Source: Bhargavaea massiliensis (lineage in GTDB: Bacteria; Bacillota; Bacilli; Bacillales_A; Planococcaceae). From it: 64,000 bases of DNA. The position numbers and the translations under genes were made by a program. Of this stretch, positions 8,235 to 16,301 are shown in pieces (position 1 is the first letter of the stretch; every line of letters starts with the position of its first letter). The stretch lies in assembly GCF_018390575.1 (NCBI RefSeq), contig NZ_JAHBCJ010000010.1, forward strand, positions 1 to 64,000, written 5' to 3'. Under the pieces are notes generated by a model. It worked only from the letters and a program-made list of their open reading frames with translations. It did no database searches and was not told where the DNA came from.

Positions 8235-8843
8235 ATGAAAAGCAACAAAATAAAAGCCGGAGCCGCACTTGGTGCCGCGGTTCTGTTTATCCTGCTGGCC
8301 TTGTTTTATGATTCTGCGCCGATGCAGGCATTGGATAGGTCCTTATCCAATGGACTGGGAGGCGCTGCATTCTTGAAGGGATTCAGTTTTTTAGGCAATC
8401 CTTCTACCATCGCCGTTGTATCCCTGGTTGCCGTCTTCCTGCTTCTGCTCAACCGTTCGCCACGCGATGCGCTGTTTATCGTTTTAGCCGTGGGCGTGGG
8501 GTACGCGGTGAATGAGGGGCTGAAGGAGTGGTTTGCAAGACCCCGTCCGGATATGCCCGGACAATTGGAAAGCTACAGTTTTCCTTCAGGCCATGCGCAG
8601 ATGGGATTCCTCTATGTGAGCTCAATTGGAATGGTTGTGATGCGGCGGCTCCGATCCGGCTTTTTGCGCAGAGTGATTCCGGTCACTGCCGGTGTTCTGA
8701 TAGCCGGCATGGGCGTATCCCGCATTGCGCTCGGGCGGCATTTTGCAACGGACGTGCTGGCGGGATGGGCAGCCGGCACAGCCTACCTGCTCCTGCTGGT
8801 GATCCTATTTACATTCTGGAATAGGGATCGCCTCCAAGCTTGA
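8235..8843 (+). CDS. PAP2-family membrane phosphatase
   Basis: This 202-residue membrane protein of the phosphatidic-acid phosphatase type 2 superfamily carries all three catalytic motifs. They are K-x6-RP (KEWFARPRP), PSGH (with the catalytic His), and SR-x5-H-x3-D (SRIALGRHFATD). Such enzymes dephosphorylate undecaprenyl pyrophosphate or phosphatidylglycerophosphate on the outer leaflet. About five or six membrane helices are visible. The frame is open upstream to 8133, but GGAGG 7 nt before ATG 8235 fixes the start. The exact substrate (BcrC/PgpB/YodM-like) cannot be read from the sequence. Confidence 0.88.
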   Translation: MKSNKIKAGAALGAAVLFILLALFYDSAPMQALDRSLSNGLGGAAFLKGFSFLGNPSTIAVVSLVAVFLLLLNRSPRDALFIVLAVGVGYAVNEGLKEWFARPRPDMPGQLESYSFPSGHAQMGFLYVSSIGMVVMRRLRSGFLRRVIPVTAGVLIAGMGVSRIALGRHFATDVLAGWAAGTAYLLLLVILFTFWNRDRLQA

Positions 8844-8916
8844 CTGGCGCAATCCCCGATTGTTAGGGACGCCTTTCATGTGGTATAGATAAGGAACAGC
8901 AGGAAAGAAGTGATGG

Positions 8917-9573
8917 ATGATGTACAGAATCAGCGAAGAGCTTGCAGAACTCGGACGCCGGCGAATGGGCGAAGCACCGGTGGAAGGCTTTGTCTATGGA
9001 CAGGGTCCCGAAGAACCGGAACTGATGCTCGTCGGGGAGGCGCCGGGGGAATTTGAGCTGGTGGACGGTATTCCATTTATCGGCCGGGCAGGCAAGGAGC
9101 TCATGAAGTCCCTCGCTTCAATCGGGTTGCGGCGCGAAGATGTTTATATCACGAGTGCCGTGCGCAGCCGCCCGTATCGCTGGGGTACGAAAAAGGAGCG
9201 AGACGGCACGCTCACTGAGCGAAAGTATAACCGGGCGCCCACGGCAAAGGAGATCCTCGCCCACGCACCGCTCCTGGATGCGGAAATGCGGGACGTACGG
9301 CCGAAGCTCGTCGTCACGCTCGGCAACATCGGCCTGCAGCGGCTGCTCGGCAAAAGCTACAAAGTCTCGGACGTGCACGGACAGCTGATCGAGGCCCCTG
9401 TCCAGTATTTGGCGAACCCGGAGGATCGGACATACAGCCTGACTGAGGACGTCAGGACAATTGTTCCGACATTCCATCCGGCCTCCGTGTTTTATAACCC
9501 ATCGCTGCGAGAAAAGGTGGAGGAAGACTGGCAGGCGATCGGTAGGGCACTTCAGAGGCACTCTGGCCATTAA
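8917..9573 (+). CDS. Uracil-DNA glycosylase-like protein without Fe-S cysteines
   Basis: The 218-residue protein belongs to the UDG superfamily, closest to family 4/5. Visible motifs are GEAPG (residues about 41-45), the PFIGRAGKEL segment, the LVVTLGNIGLQRLLG strand-helix, and motif B HPAS near the C-terminus. Family 4 enzymes hold a 4Fe-4S cluster with four Cys. This protein has no Cys at all, and the usual KCRPP region reads RSRPY. It is therefore either a cluster-free glycosylase subgroup or a diverged nucleic-acid-binding relative. ATG 8917 follows AGGAAAGAAGTG. Excision of uracil is the family role, not shown here. Confidence 0.8.
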   Translation: MMYRISEELAELGRRRMGEAPVEGFVYGQGPEEPELMLVGEAPGEFELVDGIPFIGRAGKELMKSLASIGLRREDVYITSAVRSRPYRWGTKKERDGTLTERKYNRAPTAKEILAHAPLLDAEMRDVRPKLVVTLGNIGLQRLLGKSYKVSDVHGQLIEAPVQYLANPEDRTYSLTEDVRTIVPTFHPASVFYNPSLREKVEEDWQAIGRALQRHSGH

Positions 9574-9607
9574 ACTTGAACGCATCCTGTAAAGGAGGTG
9601 GAAGCAG

Positions 9608-11302
9608 ATGTCGAGACGGGGGAACAGCAGAAGCGAAATGCATGCGCCCGGCGGTCCTCTGAGCGAGCAGGACGCTATCCGCATCATGAGCGGATTGGCC
9701 AGTGCCTTCTATGTCTTGGATAGGAATTCGGACTTTATTTATATGAACGAAAAGGCAGCACGCCTGCTGGGCCGTGAAGGGAAAGACTTGGCCGGAAGAA
9801 ATGCCTGGGCAGAGTTCCCTTATGCGGTGCCTGCCGGCCTGAAAGAGATGTACGACCGGATCCGTGAAACGGGTGTCGCTGAAACGAAAGAAATCTATTA
9901 CCGGCCCGCGGGCCTCTGGCTGCAAGTGGACGCCCAGGAAATCGGTGACGGCCGGATTGCGGTCTTGTTCCATGACATCAGCCGCTATAAGCAAGCGGAA
10001 ACAAGGCTGGAAATGCTCGCTTACAGGGACAATCTGACCGGACTCCCGAATCGCAGTTCTGCGATTGAGCTGATTAAAAAAAGCATCGGTGAGAGGAAGC
10101 CGTTTTCCATCGTCCTCTTTGACATCGACAGTTTCCGCCAGCTCAACGACCTTCACGGACATCAAGCGGGAGACCGTTATATCCTGGAAATTGCGGAGCG
10201 GCTTAAGAGCCTTCTGGAAGACGGTGAGGTCGTCACAAGGATTGGCGCGGACGAGTTCATCTTTCACACCCACCGGACGGATCCGGAAGACTTAAAGCAA
10301 TGGATCCGGGAAATGTTCAGGCAAACTGCAACTTCCGTGAGACTGAACGACCATGTAAGCTTTTCCGCTTCTGCAAGTGTGGGGATCAGCCGCTATCCGG
10401 AAGACGGGACGACGACAGCCGAGCTTCTCAGCAGAGCGGATCATGCTATGCATGAATCGAAGACTAAGAGGGGCAATTGCTTCCAGATGTTCCATGATGA
10501 AATGAAGAAAAGACTCGAGCGCAGACGGGTGATTGAGGATGACCTGTTCTCAGGGAACTTCAAGGAAAAAGGGTTCACCTGTGTTGTCCAGCCCCAGCTG
10601 GACGGAAAAAGCGGACAGCTGCTCGGAATCGAAACACTGTCGAGGTGGAACCATCCGGAGCTCGGTCCCCTTCCCCCAAGCGAGTTCATTCCGATTGCGG
10701 AAGAAAGCGGGAAGATCAGGGAACTGACGATTCACCTGCTCAATCTCGTTTTGGGGGAAGGGAAACATTGGGCCGAGGCTTACGGCAGTGTCCCGAGGAT
10801 TGCCGTGAACGTAACATCACACCTATTGGATGACAAGCGATTCTTCGGGACCATCATGAGAATGCTCAGAAAGTGGGATCTTCCTCCGGACCGGTTTGAA
10901 ATCGAAATTACTGAATGGAAAGAAATCCTCTGCTCAGATCTGGTCCTCTCTAATCTGAGAAAGTGCCGAAGCAAAGGAATATCTGTCGCGATTGACGACT
11001 TCGGCACCGGATTTTCAGGTCTGTCCTATCTGACCAATTTTCCGGTCGACAAAATCAAGATCGACCGGTTTTTCGTATCCGGCATCGGCATGGTCAGTAA
11101 ATCGGAAGCGATCCTGAAGTCGATCGTGTCGCTTGCGGAAGGCCTCGATTGTGAACTGATCGCTGAAGGTGTCGAGACCGAGGCGCAGCGCCAGTTTCTT
11201 TTGGATATAGGGTGCTGCGGCATGCAAGGTTATTATTATGATGCACCGCTGCCGCCGTGGAGATTTGAAGAAAAGTATTTGTCTGCATGGCAGTCAGACT
11301 GA
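9608..11302 (+). CDS. PAS-GADEF-EAL c-di-GMP signalling protein
   Basis: This 564-residue cytoplasmic protein has a PAS sensor (about 25-125), a GGDEF domain (about 135-295) and an EAL domain (about 310-555). The cyclase signature is altered to GADEF (213-217), so cyclase activity is doubtful; the domain may bind GTP as a regulator. The EAL domain keeps the key metal and catalytic residues: E343 in ETL, N402, E435, D464-D465 in DDFGTG, K485 and E521 in EGVET. It is probably a phosphodiesterase. No membrane segment is seen. An AAAGGAGG ribosome site precedes the ATG. A terminator follows, so the gene is likely monocistronic. Confidence 0.9.
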   Translation: MSRRGNSRSEMHAPGGPLSEQDAIRIMSGLASAFYVLDRNSDFIYMNEKAARLLGREGKDLAGRNAWAEFPYAVPAGLKEMYDRIRETGVAETKEIYYRPAGLWLQVDAQEIGDGRIAVLFHDISRYKQAETRLEMLAYRDNLTGLPNRSSAIELIKKSIGERKPFSIVLFDIDSFRQLNDLHGHQAGDRYILEIAERLKSLLEDGEVVTRIGADEFIFHTHRTDPEDLKQWIREMFRQTATSVRLNDHVSFSASASVGISRYPEDGTTTAELLSRADHAMHESKTKRGNCFQMFHDEMKKRLERRRVIEDDLFSGNFKEKGFTCVVQPQLDGKSGQLLGIETLSRWNHPELGPLPPSEFIPIAEESGKIRELTIHLLNLVLGEGKHWAEAYGSVPRIAVNVTSHLLDDKRFFGTIMRMLRKWDLPPDRFEIEITEWKEILCSDLVLSNLRKCRSKGISVAIDDFGTGFSGLSYLTNFPVDKIKIDRFFVSGIGMVSKSEAILKSIVSLAEGLDCELIAEGVETEAQRQFLLDIGCCGMQGYYYDAPLPPWRFEEKYLSAWQSD

Positions 11303-11312
11303 CCTTTTGGAT

Positions 11313-11334
11313 CCGCGCATTTGCGCGGTTTTTT
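11313..11334 (+). terminator. Terminator after the GADEF-EAL gene
   Basis: A CCGCGC stem with GCGCGG and a four-base loop is followed by six T, 11 nt past the stop codon. Confidence 0.88.
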
Positions 11335-11446
11335 GTATGCAGACTGAATGAAGGGAGTACTCGCTCTGCGAAACTTTGGAATCGTCCCCGCAGACAGTCG
11401 GGATAGCAAAACGGGTTCGGCACATTTGAGTAGAAATTTTGAAAAC

Positions 11447-11491
11447 TTCCCTTCGAATAAGTTGCACAAGGGAAACTTTTTAGCATATAAT
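11447..11491 (+). promoter_or_regulatory. Promoter of zupT with an inverted repeat
   Basis: A promoter TTGCAC (11462-11467), 18 nt, TATAAT (11486-11491) lies upstream of zupT. A perfect 7-bp inverted repeat, TTCCCTT (11447-11453) with AAGGGAA (11468-11474), encloses the -35 box. It does not match the Zur or MntR consensus that I know. An operator role is inference. Confidence 0.5.
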
Positions 11492-11524
11492 AGCATCATC
11501 TTAGAGCAGAAAGTGGATGGTTGA

Positions 11525-12334
11525 ATGGAAGGAAATATATGGCTCGCGTTCGGCCTGACCCTGTTTGCGGGATTGGCGACGGGGATCGGGAGCCTGCTTG
11601 CGTTCTTTACTTCCCGGACGAATACAAAATTCCTGTCAGCCTCACTCGGTTTCTCGGCAGGCGTCATGATTTACGTTTCGCTTGTCGAAATCTTCGTCAA
11701 AGCGAAAGACGAGCTGACCTATGAGCTTGGGGATACCCCTGGGTACTGGGCAACGCTCGCCGGTTTTTTCGGCGGGATGCTGGTCATTGCGCTCATCGAC
11801 CACTTTATCCCATCAACGGGCAACCCGCATGAAGTGAAGAGTGTTGAGGATATCGGATCTGGCCCGACGAATGATGAATATGCAAGGCTAAAAAAGATGG
11901 GGATATTCACTGCGCTGGCCATCGCGATCCACAACTTCCCTGAGGGGATTGCGACGTTTACGTCAGCGCTCCAGGACCCGACACTCGGTGTAGCCATTGC
12001 CATTGCAGTTGCCATCCACAACATTCCGGAAGGTATCGCGGTATCCGTGCCAATGTATTTTGCAACAGGAGACCGGAAGCAGGCATTTAGGCTGAGCTTT
12101 TTGTCCGGCCTGGCGGAACCTGCGGGAGCGGTGATCGCCTTCCTGATTCTCATGCCGTTCCTGAACGGCATCATGTTTGGCGTCATCTTCGCTGCGGTGG
12201 CGGGAATCATGGTATTCATCTCCGTGGATGAACTGCTTCCTGCGGCGCAGAAATTCGACGAAGCGCATTTGTCGATTTACGGCATGATTGCCGGCATGGC
12301 GGTGATGGCCATTAGCCTGGTACTTGTTTCTTAA
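11525..12334 (+). CDS. zupT: ZIP-family metal transporter ZupT
   Basis: This 269-residue ZIP transporter imports divalent metal (zinc, also iron or manganese) across the cytoplasmic membrane. Eight hydrophobic segments are visible. The metal-site motifs are HNFPEG in helix IV and HNIPEG in helix V, both complete. The His-containing loop between helices III and IV is short and acidic. The gene stands alone behind its own promoter, and the next gene (niaP) has a separate promoter. The metal preference cannot be decided from sequence. Confidence 0.93.
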   Translation: MEGNIWLAFGLTLFAGLATGIGSLLAFFTSRTNTKFLSASLGFSAGVMIYVSLVEIFVKAKDELTYELGDTPGYWATLAGFFGGMLVIALIDHFIPSTGNPHEVKSVEDIGSGPTNDEYARLKKMGIFTALAIAIHNFPEGIATFTSALQDPTLGVAIAIAVAIHNIPEGIAVSVPMYFATGDRKQAFRLSFLSGLAEPAGAVIAFLILMPFLNGIMFGVIFAAVAGIMVFISVDELLPAAQKFDEAHLSIYGMIAGMAVMAISLVLVS

Positions 12335-12340
12335 TGGATA

Positions 12341-12404
12341 TTGTCAAACTGTCTTGCACATTGTATAGTTATGAAGTCATCAAAACTATACAGATGTAAA
12401 GACA
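12341..12404 (+). promoter_or_regulatory. Promoter and nested palindromes upstream of niaP
   Basis: The promoter is TTGTCA (12341-12346), 17 nt, TATAGT (12364-12369). Two inverted repeats share one centre at 12377. The inner one is GTATAGTT (12363-12370) with AACTATAC (12384-12391). The outer one is TGTCTT (12350-12355) with AAGACA (12399-12404). The inner arm covers the -10 box. In Bacillales niaP is controlled by the niacin-responsive repressor NiaR, so a NiaR operator is a reasonable guess. I am not certain of its consensus. Confidence 0.55.
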
Positions 12405-12415
12405 GGTGAAGATAA

Positions 12416-13639
12416 ATGGCTACCTATACTGACCGGCAGGCGAAAAAGCCTGCCATTTCAAGAAACAGATTGCTCGGCACTGCCGGCCTTGCCTGGATGT
12501 TTGATGCGATGGATGTCGGCATCCTGTCATTCGTCATCGCAGCGCTGGCGGCCGACTGGGCGCTAACGCCTGGAGAAATGGGTTGGATCGGGAGCGTCAA
12601 CTCGATCGGCATGGCGGTCGGCGCATTCGCATTCGGCATTCTGGCTGACCGAATCGGCCGGAAGAAGGTCTTTATCCTGACGCTTGTGCTGTTTTCGCTT
12701 GCAAGCGGGTTGTCTGCAGCAACGACGGGCCTCGCTGCCTTCCTTGTTTTGCGCTTTATTGTCGGGGCGGGACTCGGCGGAGAACTCCCCGTCGCCTCCA
12801 CGCTGGTTGCCGAAAGTGTCGGGGCGAAGGAGCGGGGCCGTGTTGTCGTCCTTCTTGAAAGCTTCTGGGCGGGCGGCTGGCTGATCGCTGCCCTGATTTC
12901 CTACTTTATCATTCCGGAATACGGCTGGCGCATTGCTCTGATCCTTACGGCATTGCCGGCGCTTTACGCCATCTATCTCCGGATCCATCTTCCGGACTCG
13001 CCGGAATTCACGGCCAAGAAGGAAAAGCGGGGGACGATCGCAGAAAACATGAAGGCGCTGTTCTCGGCAAAATACCGCCGGGCGACCGTCATGCTCTGGA
13101 TCGTCTGGTTTACAGTTGTCTTCTCGTACTACGGCATGTTCCTCTGGCTGCCGAGCGTCATGGTCATGAAGGGCTTCGATCTGATCCATAGCTTCGGTTA
13201 TGTGCTTCTCATGACACTCGCCCAGCTGCCGGGCTACTTTACCGCAGCCTGGCTGATTGAAAAGGTCGGCCGCAAGTTTGTCCTGAGCGTCTTCATGATC
13301 GGGACGGCCGTCAGCGCGCTTATATTTGGAGGCGCTGAGACAACCTGGCTGCTGCTCACGGCCGGTGCCTTCCTCAGCTTCTTCAACCTTGGGGCCTGGG
13401 GCGCGCTATACGCCTACTCGCCTGAACAGTACCCGACCGTCATCCGCGGAACCGGTACAGGGACTGCGGCCGCTGTCGGACGGATCGGCGGCATATTCGG
13501 CCCGCTGCTCGTCGGATCGCTTGCAGGCGCCGGCGTCGGACTGGGCCTGATCTTCGCCATCTTCACCGGTGCCGTGCTGATCGGAGTCGCGGCCGTGCTG
13601 ATTCTCGGCACGGAGACGAAGCAGATCGAACTTGAATGA
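12416..13639 (+). CDS. niaP: MFS transporter, niacin permease NiaP-like
   Basis: This 407-residue major facilitator protein of the sugar/organic-acid branch has twelve membrane segments. The motif between helices 2 and 3 is GILADRIGRKK. The RFIVGAGLGGELPVA segment in helix 4 is typical of the NiaP/YceI group, which takes up nicotinic acid for NAD synthesis. The length equals the B. subtilis homologue to within a few residues. A double palindrome overlaps its promoter, consistent with a vitamin-responsive repressor. Substrate identity rests on overall resemblance, and other aromatic acid MFS proteins share these motifs. Confidence 0.75.
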   Translation: MATYTDRQAKKPAISRNRLLGTAGLAWMFDAMDVGILSFVIAALAADWALTPGEMGWIGSVNSIGMAVGAFAFGILADRIGRKKVFILTLVLFSLASGLSAATTGLAAFLVLRFIVGAGLGGELPVASTLVAESVGAKERGRVVVLLESFWAGGWLIAALISYFIIPEYGWRIALILTALPALYAIYLRIHLPDSPEFTAKKEKRGTIAENMKALFSAKYRRATVMLWIVWFTVVFSYYGMFLWLPSVMVMKGFDLIHSFGYVLLMTLAQLPGYFTAAWLIEKVGRKFVLSVFMIGTAVSALIFGGAETTWLLLTAGAFLSFFNLGAWGALYAYSPEQYPTVIRGTGTGTAAAVGRIGGIFGPLLVGSLAGAGVGLGLIFAIFTGAVLIGVAAVLILGTETKQIELE

Positions 13640-13640
13640 A

Positions 13641-13677
13641 AAAACCCCCTTTCCGTAAAAGTCGGAAAGGGGGTTTT
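13641..13677. terminator. Terminator after niaP (bidirectional stem)
   Basis: A 15-bp perfect stem, AAAACCCCCTTTCCG with CGGAAAGGGGGTTTT, begins directly after the niaP stop codon. A- and T-rich ends make it usable in both directions. Confidence 0.9.
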
Positions 13678-13825
13678 CCAAGTTATGGAATCCGGATCCA
13701 AAAAGACGGAAAATCAGACTCAGGGCATCAGAAGCAGACTTAGATCAAGGAGCATCGCCAATGCGGCCCGGCATCTTCACGCCGGAGCGGTTCCAGTCGA
13801 ATGTCCATCCGCTTGTTCCCCCGTC

Positions 13826-13852
13826 CAAAAAGAGCCGATTCAGGCGGCTCTT
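13826..13852 (-). terminator. Terminator of the 14.4-13.8 kb minus-strand gene
   Basis: An 8-bp stem, AAGAGCCG with CGGCTCTT, is followed on the minus strand by TTTTTGG. It lies just past the gene end at 13840, and its right arm overlaps the last codons. Confidence 0.85.
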
Positions 13853-14409
13853 TTCTTCATTCCGGCGACGCCGGATTTCTTTTTGTAATCTGCATACAGC
13901 CACCCGTTAAGCACAGCAAGAAGGATGAGGAAGGCTAGCGGGACGGCCCACAGGTTTTCCGGAGCGGCCGCCCATCCGACAAGAGTGGACACGATGGCCA
14001 TGACGGGCGCCATAAGGTAATAGGATTTCGTATCGTACAGCCAGCCGTAGGGGAGAAAGTGTGCCCCTGCGATCACTGCAAAGATGAACACCATTGCCTC
14101 TGGCCGGCTTCCGAATGCCCAGAAGACGAGCGGAAAATAGGCAAACTGGGCAAGGTTGCACACAAGGCCCAGGCTTCCGAGCGGATTATCCTCAGACTTC
14201 CAGTCAGCTTTCAGCAGGCCGGCGAGCCCGACGGCCACCGGGAACAGCAGGCCGGTCAGTGCAAGCAGGGCGATGTTCTGGAGCCGCAGTTCGATCGGCA
14301 ATAAAAAAGCGATGGTGATCAGCGTCCAGACAACCATTCCGGAAAGCAGAAACGGCAGGCCGTTTTTGTTGCGCAGCGCGAGGTCTTGCTTCAGTGAATG
14401 CAGGTCCAT
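13840..14409 (-). CDS. Integral membrane protein of unknown function (DUF7010-like)
   Basis: The 189-residue protein has about six hydrophobic segments and a basic C-terminal tail (YKKKSGVAGMKKRAA). The N-terminus is a short amphipathic stretch followed by a first membrane helix near residues 20-40. The pattern, including the YDTKSYYLMAPV segment, resembles small Bacillales membrane proteins filed under DUF7010, but I am not certain of the family. A GGGGGG ribosome site precedes ATG 14409. No partner gene suggests a role. It may be co-transcribed from the upstream SGNH/MazG genes on the same strand, 36 nt away. Confidence 0.65.
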   Translation of the reverse strand: MDLHSLKQDLALRNKNGLPFLLSGMVVWTLITIAFLLPIELRLQNIALLALTGLLFPVAVGLAGLLKADWKSEDNPLGSLGLVCNLAQFAYFPLVFWAFGSRPEAMVFIFAVIAGAHFLPYGWLYDTKSYYLMAPVMAIVSTLVGWAAAPENLWAVPLAFLILLAVLNGWLYADYKKKSGVAGMKKRAA

Positions 14410-14445
14410 CTTGAATCCCCCCAGTTTAAATTCCCCCGTAAACCT

Positions 14446-15237
14446 TTACTTGGCCGAAAGATGCGGCCAGATGACGTCCGCCCAGATCCGGTATCCGAGG
14501 TCGTTCGGATGAATGCCGTCCTTGAGCGTTTCCGTCAGCTTGATGCCCCGCTGTTCCATGAGCGCAAGCATGTCGTCGTGGATGTTGATGTATGCCCAGC
14601 CTTTGTCCTCGATAAAGGCCTGCGTGCCGTACACATAGTCGGTAAATCGCAGTCCAAGAGTATTCACCGGCGGCCCGAACTTGTTCTCGGTGGTCGGGTT
14701 CGGCGAGATGAACAGGATCCGGGCTTCCGGCAGCGTTTGTGAGTATAGTGCGTGCAGCTGTTCCAGTGATGCATAAGTGTCTTCAAGTGTGACATTCTTA
14801 TTATGATTATTGATTACGGACGTTTCGATAATGAGGACATCCGGGCGTCCTGCGATGACCGGTCCGGTCACCTCGTCTTCAAGCAGACGGACGGATGTGT
14901 AGCCGGAGTGCCCGTGGTTTTCAATTTTCAGGGTGTTGAGCGACGGGTAGACGGTTCGCAGGTGAGCCTGCGTGAGTGCACGCCATGTTTTTGATTGGTT
15001 CGACGCGCCGGAGCCTTTCGTGACGCTGCTGCCGGTGACGGCCATGCGCGCTTCGCCTGTTGTAAACGCCCGGTAGACGAGGTAGTCCGCGACAGGCTGG
15101 CCCGGATTTTTCAAAGGGTCGACCGATTCGACGGTTACGACGTCGGCGGATGCCTTGCCGCCTCTGCCTTCAGGCCGGAACAGCAGAAGGAGTGCACCGG
15201 CTGCGGCGAGGAGCAGAAGGAACTTAATCTGTTTCAT
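14446..15237 (-). CDS. Secreted or anchored SGNH/GDSL hydrolase
   Basis: The 263-residue protein has an N-terminal hydrophobic helix (residues about 4-20: signal peptide or anchor) and an SGNH-hydrolase domain. Block I reads TGSSVTKG. The catalytic Ser is kept, while the usual Asp of GDS is Ser. Block V is DGIHPNDLGY with the Asp and His of the triad. A VINNHNK segment probably supplies the block III Asn. Such enzymes are esterases or deacetylases acting on wall polymers or lipids. The ATG overlaps the stop codon of the MazG gene by 4 nt, so translation is coupled. Substrate unknown. Confidence 0.82.
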   Translation of the reverse strand: MKQIKFLLLLAAAGALLLLFRPEGRGGKASADVVTVESVDPLKNPGQPVADYLVYRAFTTGEARMAVTGSSVTKGSGASNQSKTWRALTQAHLRTVYPSLNTLKIENHGHSGYTSVRLLEDEVTGPVIAGRPDVLIIETSVINNHNKNVTLEDTYASLEQLHALYSQTLPEARILFISPNPTTENKFGPPVNTLGLRFTDYVYGTQAFIEDKGWAYINIHDDMLALMEQRGIKLTETLKDGIHPNDLGYRIWADVIWPHLSAK

Positions 15238-15545
15238 TTGTGCTCACCTGCCGGGACCGGATACTTGAGGGCGTTTTTTCGGATTTTGGCATGAGCCGCT
15301 TCGTCCAGGTCGAAACCGGCCACTTCAGCAAGCTGAAGAAGATAAATATAAACATCCGCAGCTTCTTCCATGATGCCTTCCCGGTTTTGGGCGACAGCTT
15401 GCTCGCCAGAGAGCCACTGGAAATGTTCAAGAAGTTCGGAGGCTTCGATTGAGACGGATGTGGCCAGGTTCCGGGCATCCCGGTTTCCTTCCGTCCAACC
15501 GCGGGCTTTATTGAAAGCGAGGATCTCCTCGGTGAGAGTTTTCAT
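15234..15545 (-). CDS. MazG-like nucleotide pyrophosphohydrolase
   Basis: The 103-residue protein is a single-domain all-alpha NTP pyrophosphatase of the MazG/dCTPase type. It carries the metal-binding pattern SIEASELLEHFQW (E-x-x-E) and, downstream, EEAADVYIYLLQLAE (E-x-x-D). Such enzymes cleave non-canonical or excess dNTPs to the monophosphate. The frame is open to 15605, but a GGGGG ribosome site 10 nt before ATG 15545 fixes the start. It is the first gene of a coupled pair with the SGNH hydrolase, an unexpected combination. Its nucleotide preference is unknown. Confidence 0.85.
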   Translation of the reverse strand: MKTLTEEILAFNKARGWTEGNRDARNLATSVSIEASELLEHFQWLSGEQAVAQNREGIMEEAADVYIYLLQLAEVAGFDLDEAAHAKIRKNALKYPVPAGEHK

Positions 15546-15647
15546 AGTGGTGTTTCCCCCTGTTAAATCTGTTTGATTTGAGTATAACCGATATCGGGTA
15601 GACAATGAATGGAAGAATGTTTCGGTTTAAAGAAAGGAGGGGGACGG

Positions 15648-16241
15648 ATGTACAAGCCGATCAATCCTGATTTTTTCAACCAGCCTGTCCTGGACCTGGC
15701 GCCCGCTCTGCTCGGGCAGTACATCGTCCATGAGACACCCGAGGGACTTGCCGCCGCACGGATCGTTGAGACGGAGGCCTACCACGGCCCGGAAGACCGC
15801 GCGGCGCACAGTTTCAACAACCGCCGGACCAAGCGGACGGAAGTGATGTTCGCTGATCCCGGCCGGATCTATACGTATCAAATGCACACCCACACGCTCA
15901 TGAACGTCGTCGCCGGAGAAGAAGGAACCCCGCATGCGGTCCTGATCCGGGGAGCGGAACCGGTGGAGGGCCTGGAACTCATGCAGGAACGGCGAGGCTG
16001 GCATTTCAAGATTCCCGACCTCACAAATGGTCCCGGAAAACTGTCGAAGGCGCTTGGCGTCACGATGGAATCGTACGGCGGCCTCTGGTATGAGGAGCCG
16101 CTTTTTATCGCGCCCGGACCGGGACTTGGAGGAGAGTTGAAGGTAGGCCCCCGGGTCGGCATACAGAACACAGGTGAGGCCGTCGACTACCCGTGGCGAT
16201 TTTTCGAAGAGGGCAATCCGTTCGTCTCGAAGTATCGCTGA
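15648..16241 (+). CDS. DNA-3-methyladenine glycosylase (AAG/MPG family)
   Basis: This 197-residue monofunctional base-excision glycosylase removes alkylated purines. Motifs are LAPALLGQYIVHE, the catalytic VETEAYHGPEDRAAHSF (Glu activates water, Tyr intercalates), YTYQMHTHTLMNVV and NGPGKLSKALG. The length is normal for bacterial AAG. ATG 15648 follows AAAGGAGG at 8 nt; the frame upstream to 15609 is not needed. It is divergent from the MazG gene. The nearest named homologue is B. subtilis YxlJ. Confidence 0.93.
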   Translation: MYKPINPDFFNQPVLDLAPALLGQYIVHETPEGLAAARIVETEAYHGPEDRAAHSFNNRRTKRTEVMFADPGRIYTYQMHTHTLMNVVAGEEGTPHAVLIRGAEPVEGLELMQERRGWHFKIPDLTNGPGKLSKALGVTMESYGGLWYEEPLFIAPGPGLGGELKVGPRVGIQNTGEAVDYPWRFFEEGNPFVSKYR

Positions 16242-16301
16242 TGTTTAAAAGTGGATGAGGCGGGAAAAGTAGAAAGGGACATTCATAAAGGAGTGATCAG
16301 A

